This document shows, piece after piece, positions 60,554 to 64,000 of a stretch of 64,000 bases of DNA (position 1 is the first letter of the stretch; each line of letters begins with the position of its first letter). Below the pieces are notes generated by a model. It was not told where the DNA came from, searched no databases, and was given only the letters and a program-made list of their open reading frames with translations. Source of the stretch: Pseudarthrobacter sp. NIBRBAC000502772 (GTDB lineage Bacteria; Actinomycetota; Actinomycetes; Actinomycetales; Micrococcaceae); assembly GCF_006517235.1 (NCBI RefSeq), contig NZ_CP041188.1:4588001-4652000 (forward strand), in the 5' to 3' direction. Position numbers and translations under genes: made by a program.

Positions 60554-61576
60554 ATGGCCCCGCGCATCACCCTCGAAGACGTGAGCAAGGCCGCCGGCGT
60601 CTCACGTTCGACCGCTTCCCTCGTCGTTCGCGGCAGCTCCCGCATCCCGGAGTCCACAGCGGTCAAGGTACGCGAAGCCATGAACGAGCTGGGCTACGTG
60701 TACAACCGGCAGGCCGCCAACCTGCGCCAGAGCCGCTCCATGACCATCGGGCTCATCGTCACGGAAATCATCAACCCCTACTTCGCCGAGCTGGCAATGG
60801 CGGTCGACCAGATAGCCCACGACGCCGGCTACACCATCTTCATCGGTTACAGCCGCGACCATGCCGACCGGCAGCTGGAAATCATCTCCTCCATGATCGA
60901 ACGCCAGGTCGACGGGATCCTCCTGCTCCCGGCGCCCGACACTGACCCGGAGGCACTCTCCAAGCACCTCAATGCCGCCAACGTCCCGGTTGTGCTGCTC
61001 GCCCGCCGATTCGCCGGCTTCGACTACGTGGGCAGCGACAACGTCAAGGGGGCAACCATCCTCGGAGACCACCTCTCGGCTTTGGGCTGCAGAAGCGTGG
61101 CGTTCCTCGGTGGCCTGACCGCCAGCTCCCTCGCCGAACGGGAGCAAGGCCTGAGAGCGTCACTTGAACCCAAAGGCTGCGAAGTGTGGAGCATGGACGA
61201 ATTCCGCAGCCCCATCACACCCGAAGGGGGTGCGGCCGCCGTCGTTCGGCTCTTCGACCAAGGCAAGCTCCCGGATGCGATCATCGCCTACAACGACGCC
61301 GTCGCCCAGGGCGTTTACGACGAAATGCGCCGCCGGGGCCTGGAACCCGGCCGCGACCTGGCAGTGGCATCATTCGATGACACCCGCATCGCTGTAAGCC
61401 AAGTACCTCCCATGACGTCCGTCGCCGGATTCCCCCAGCAGATCGGGGCAAAGGGCATGGAGATGCTCATGACCCGCCTCGCTGACGGAAACGCTGACAT
61501 ACCCACACAACTGACCCTCATCCAACCCCAACTCAAAATCCGGTCCTCGACAGCGACCTGGCGTCCCCGACGCTGA
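60554..61576 (+). CDS. LacI-family transcriptional regulator (second copy)
   Basis: 340 aa. HTH LEDVSKAAGVSRSTASLVVRGSSRIPESTAVKVR, hinge ELGYVYNRQAANLRQS, effector domain TIGLIVTEIINPYFAELAMAVDQIAHDAGY. The DNA-binding halves of the two LacI proteins are nearly the same, so they probably recognise related operators. The effector domains differ more. It ends the plus-strand cluster. The ATG at 60554 is chosen, since a longer frame back to 60431 reads through the GMC gene. No strong ribosome site. Confidence 0.92.
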   Translation: MAPRITLEDVSKAAGVSRSTASLVVRGSSRIPESTAVKVREAMNELGYVYNRQAANLRQSRSMTIGLIVTEIINPYFAELAMAVDQIAHDAGYTIFIGYSRDHADRQLEIISSMIERQVDGILLLPAPDTDPEALSKHLNAANVPVVLLARRFAGFDYVGSDNVKGATILGDHLSALGCRSVAFLGGLTASSLAEREQGLRASLEPKGCEVWSMDEFRSPITPEGGAAAVVRLFDQGKLPDAIIAYNDAVAQGVYDEMRRRGLEPGRDLAVASFDDTRIAVSQVPPMTSVAGFPQQIGAKGMEMLMTRLADGNADIPTQLTLIQPQLKIRSSTATWRPRR

Positions 61577-61674
61577 CGGTCCGTCCCCTTTCGGCTGAGG
61601 GGGCTGCGCTGCCCGTCTGGCGCGGCGCAGCCTGAACGGTCGCCAGTTGGCGCCGATACTGCCAAACTGAGCCA

Positions 61675-62910
61675 ATGAATGAGGCCCTCTCACCTTCCCG
61701 CAGGCCAGGCATCCGAGCTGCGATGTTTGTTGATTTCGACAACGTCTTCACCGGCCTGCAGGCACTGGATCCGCTGGCGGCGAAGCGCTTTGCCGAAGAC
61801 CCGAAGCACTGGGCCGACGCGTTGTCAGCCGGCGGTTCCGGCGAGGACGCCCGCAGGTTCCTGATCCGCAACTGCTACCTGAATCCGGTGGTGTACTCGA
61901 AGTACCGGACCTACTGGACCCGCGCCGGTTTCCGCGTGATCGACTGTCCGTCGCTGACGCAGCGCGGCAAGAGCAGCACGGACATCAATCTGGTGCTCGA
62001 CGCCATGGACGCGCTGTCCGGCAACGTTGGCATCGAAGAGTTCTTCATCGCCTCGGCCGATGCCGACTTCACGTCCCTGATCCAGCGGTTCCGGGCCGCT
62101 GACCGGATGACCACGGTCATCGCGGCCGGCGCCGTGGCCTTCGCGTACCGAGAGATGGCGGACCATGTGGTGGAATCCCACGACTTCGTCGCCATCCTCA
62201 ACGGCTCAACGGTGGAGCCGGTTCATGCAGTGGCGTCCGGGAAGCAGCAGACTGTCCCCGCCGCAGCGAAGGCGAAGGCCAAGTCCGCCTCGCCCGCCAT
62301 CCGTGAGGTCCTCGAGTTTGTCCGCGCCGCTCCGGGACCGGTAAACGGCGCGATGGTGGCCCACCGGGCGCTCACGGCAGAGCCATCCCTGAAGACGGAC
62401 TGGGGCGGCTGGGGAAAGTTTGGGACATGGGTGTCCCAGATCGGCCAGGGCGTCGAATATTCCCCGGCACAAGGTGGCTGGGTCTGGGACGCGAAGCGCT
62501 TCTCGAGCGAGGACCTGCCTGCGCCCGCGGACCTGCAGCCGGGCATCGAGGAACAGGTCACCAGGGTGACGGACGTGCCGGCCCTTTCCGCAGCCCAGTT
62601 CCGGCAGATGTTCCAGTCCATGGCAGCCAGGCTTCGTGAGCATCCGCTCAACCGCACCGAACTGTCCCGGCAGGTGAGGGACGACTGCGTCAACGCGGAC
62701 CAGCCGGTCTCCCGCAACGCCGTGAGCTTTGTCCTTCAGGGCCTGGCCTACGTCAATTTCCCGCTCACCGACGAGGCGACGGCGGAAGGCCTGGCCGCAG
62801 CCTGGACCGCGAACGTCGAGGAACTCTGCCGGGTGGCGCTCCTGGAGTTCGACGCCGCCGAGAAGCTCGCCGTCCGCCGCTGGGCCAGCGGCGGACTCCT
62901 GGACAACTGA
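61675..62910 (+). CDS. NYN (PIN-like) domain RNase-type protein with C-terminal LOTUS-like domains
   Basis: 411 aa. The N-terminal NYN domain has the acidic residues MFVDFDNVF, KSSTDINLVLDAMD and IASADADFTSLIQRF expected for a PIN-like nuclease that cuts RNA. After an Ala/Lys-rich linker, residues 205-270 (SPAIREVLEFVRAAPGPVNGAMVAHRAL...) and about 300-380 look like OST-HTH/LOTUS winged-helix RNA-binding modules. Single gene with no partner; a palindrome follows its stop. Function in bacteria is undefined. Confidence 0.85.
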   Translation: MNEALSPSRRPGIRAAMFVDFDNVFTGLQALDPLAAKRFAEDPKHWADALSAGGSGEDARRFLIRNCYLNPVVYSKYRTYWTRAGFRVIDCPSLTQRGKSSTDINLVLDAMDALSGNVGIEEFFIASADADFTSLIQRFRAADRMTTVIAAGAVAFAYREMADHVVESHDFVAILNGSTVEPVHAVASGKQQTVPAAAKAKAKSASPAIREVLEFVRAAPGPVNGAMVAHRALTAEPSLKTDWGGWGKFGTWVSQIGQGVEYSPAQGGWVWDAKRFSSEDLPAPADLQPGIEEQVTRVTDVPALSAAQFRQMFQSMAARLREHPLNRTELSRQVRDDCVNADQPVSRNAVSFVLQGLAYVNFPLTDEATAEGLAAAWTANVEELCRVALLEFDAAEKLAVRRWASGGLLDN

Positions 62911-62922
62911 ACAACGGGAGAA

Positions 62923-62956
62923 GCGGACGACGGCGGGAGGTCCCGCCGTCGTCCGC
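62923..62956. repeat. Intergenic palindrome copy 12 (perfect)
   Basis: GCGGACGACGGCGGGA with complement around GG, in the 77-nt convergent gap between the NYN and aldolase genes. Confidence 0.92.
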
Positions 62957-62987
62957 TCACCTTCAGGGGCGCTGAGCACATGGTGCG

Positions 62988-63887
62988 TTAGGACGCCACC
63001 AGCGTCCCGTTTACAACGGCTTCGAGTTCCTGCAGGCGCGGAAGCGCCCGTGTTGTCAGCAGTTGCTCGCGGACTTCTGCCGAGACAGCCAGGCTGTCCT
63101 TCCAGAGTGAGCGTCCCGCCATGGCGCCGCCGGCGCCATTTGCGACAGCGATCTCTACCTGCCTGATGAACGTCTCGTGGTCCACACCTGCAGACAGCAC
63201 GGCCCACGGCACGCCGGCAGCCGCCTCGGTGACCAAGGCGCTCGCCTCCCCGGATCCGGGGTACTGCAGCTTAAGCACCTTGGCGCCGCATTCGACCGAG
63301 AGCCGGGCAGAGCTGGCGACCAGTCCGGGGAACGCGGCGGCGTAGGCTTCCTCGCTTTCGCCCTCGAGGCGGTAGACCAGGATCTCGACGATGAGGAGGA
63401 GTCCTTCGTCGGTGCATGCCGTGACGAGCTCGCGGATTTCGTCCGCGACGCGGGAGCCGGCGTCCTGAAGGTCGGGGCGCATGTACCAGAGCATCTTCGC
63501 CACGTCGCCACCGAGTTCACGCACCCTGCGTGGCGTCATTCCCGGGACAAACTTTGTGTAGCGCAGGCCGTCGACGGTGTCGAAACCCGAAGCGTCAAGA
63601 CCTACAACCAGGGCGGTGTCGCGGGAGAGAACGCCCTCATCCGCCACGCGGGGCAGGGCAATCTCAGGGTCGAGCAGAATGGCCGGCGCGGCGTTTCCCA
63701 GGTAGCGGACCAGGTCCACTTTCGCGTCGGAGAGCTGCTCGGCTGTGATGGAGCCCGGCCCGTCCGGTGCGTCGTTCATAACGGCCTTCATGCCGTTGCG
63801 CTGGTCGGCCGCAACGATGAGCATCTTGCCGCCGGCGGTCGAGATCGCTGCCATGCCGCGGCGCTCGAGAGTCGTGAGAGTGTTCAC
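62988..63887 (-). CDS. Class I aldolase of the LacD/YihT type
   Basis: 299 aa, TIM-barrel fold. GKMLIVAADQRNGMKAVMNDA near the N-terminus, PAILLDPEIALPRV, a candidate Schiff-base lysine in AKVLKLQYPGSGEA and GAGGAMAGRSLWKD near the end match tagatose-1,6-bisphosphate or 6-deoxy-6-sulfofructose-1-phosphate aldolases. Substrate not decided. GTG start at 63887 with AGGAG 7 nt upstream. The upstream neighbours lie beyond the window; the last 113 nt hold no supported gene. Confidence 0.85.
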   Translation of the reverse strand: MNTLTTLERRGMAAISTAGGKMLIVAADQRNGMKAVMNDAPDGPGSITAEQLSDAKVDLVRYLGNAAPAILLDPEIALPRVADEGVLSRDTALVVGLDASGFDTVDGLRYTKFVPGMTPRRVRELGGDVAKMLWYMRPDLQDAGSRVADEIRELVTACTDEGLLLIVEILVYRLEGESEEAYAAAFPGLVASSARLSVECGAKVLKLQYPGSGEASALVTEAAAGVPWAVLSAGVDHETFIRQVEIAVANGAGGAMAGRSLWKDSLAVSAEVREQLLTTRALPRLQELEAVVNGTLVAS

Positions 63888-64000
63888 TGGTATCTCCTAA
63901 ATAGATGGTTTGGTTTTGTGAGGTTCTGGACCGGCGGCCGGATGCACCGGAAACCGCCGTGATGAGGGCGCGACAAATCGCGTCTCGAAGGACGTGCGCC

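Noticed and set aside
6646..62956. Regularly repeated palindromes as a dispersed CRISPR array
   Set aside because: Copies are kilobases apart between genes, without spacers or cas genes.
63888..64000. Possible end of another minus-strand gene upstream of the LacD/YihT-like aldolase
   Set aside because: Three frames are readable for up to 110 nt, but none shows a recognisable C-terminus.

Overview
The window looks like chromosomal DNA of a high-GC actinobacterium of the Micrococcaceae, most like Arthrobacter/Pseudarthrobacter. This is inferred from strong G/C bias at third codon positions, ATGA/GTGA-coupled operons, actinobacterial families (13E12/DUF222 HNH protein, Arr, importers without their own ATPase) and a dense intergenic palindrome family. 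No rRNA, tRNA, CRISPR array, IS element or phage was recognised. Most of the sequence is carbon catabolism: sugars, polyols and sugar acids, each with its own transporter and regulator.

Layout. 1-6.1 kb: glyoxylate/allantoin module (tartronate semialdehyde reductase, glyoxylate carboligase, glycerate kinase, allantoinase, and a DNA-binding protein with an OmpR-type winged helix but no receiver). 6.2-8.3 kb: Bcp-type peroxiredoxin, a D-threonine-aldolase/D-serine-dehydratase-like PLP enzyme and a cupin. 8.3-14.9 kb: polyol operon (ABC importer, sorbitol-type dehydrogenase, fructokinase-like kinase) with a divergent AraC regulator. 14.9-16.4 kb: rifampin ADP-ribosyltransferase and an alpha/beta hydrolase. 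16.5-19.6 kb: metal module of a DtxR/MntR-type repressor, a multicopper oxidase and a ZIP transporter around one palindromic operator. 19.9-25.2 kb: small housekeeping genes, a TetR/medium-chain-dehydrogenase pair with twin operators, and the HNH protein. 25.4-27.9 kb: island-like patch with a solitary HsdR-N nuclease, a zinc-ribbon microprotein and a truncated pfpI. 27.9-30.6 kb: phosphoribosyltransferase-hydrolase fusion and CapA.

30.6-42.1 kb is a sugar-acid regulon: MFS transporter, GntR regulator, a five-gene coupled operon (L-fuconate-dehydratase-like enolase, alpha-ketoglutaric semialdehyde dehydrogenase, FAH-family dehydratase, FAH-family hydrolase, SDR dehydrogenase) and a four-gene ABC importer. 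A CCTATATGAT element at all three promoters ties it together. 42.2-61.6 kb holds an MHS-type transporter and then a large bidirectional locus. On the minus strand are KDPG aldolase, a KDG-kinase-like enzyme and an ABC sugar importer. On the plus strand are LacI, a Gfo/Idh/MocA oxidoreductase, CoA-transferase, a fused Gluc-DH-subunit-3/GMC oxidoreductase, enoyl-CoA hydratase, aldehyde dehydrogenase, GH88 hydrolase, a second GMC oxidoreductase and a second LacI. This mix of sugar-oxidising and CoA-thioester enzymes is the best candidate for an undescribed pathway. 61.7-63.9 kb: NYN-domain protein and a LacD/YihT-like aldolase.

Two cross-window observations matter for anyone using this sequence. 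First, three genes (25, 52999, 57669) are each broken by one missing base in a four-base C or G run while the rest of the protein continues in the next frame, which looks like homopolymer sequencing error. Second, a palindrome with 16-bp arms (GCGGACGACGGCGGGA and its complement) recurs about a dozen times, almost always between genes and mostly between convergent gene ends.
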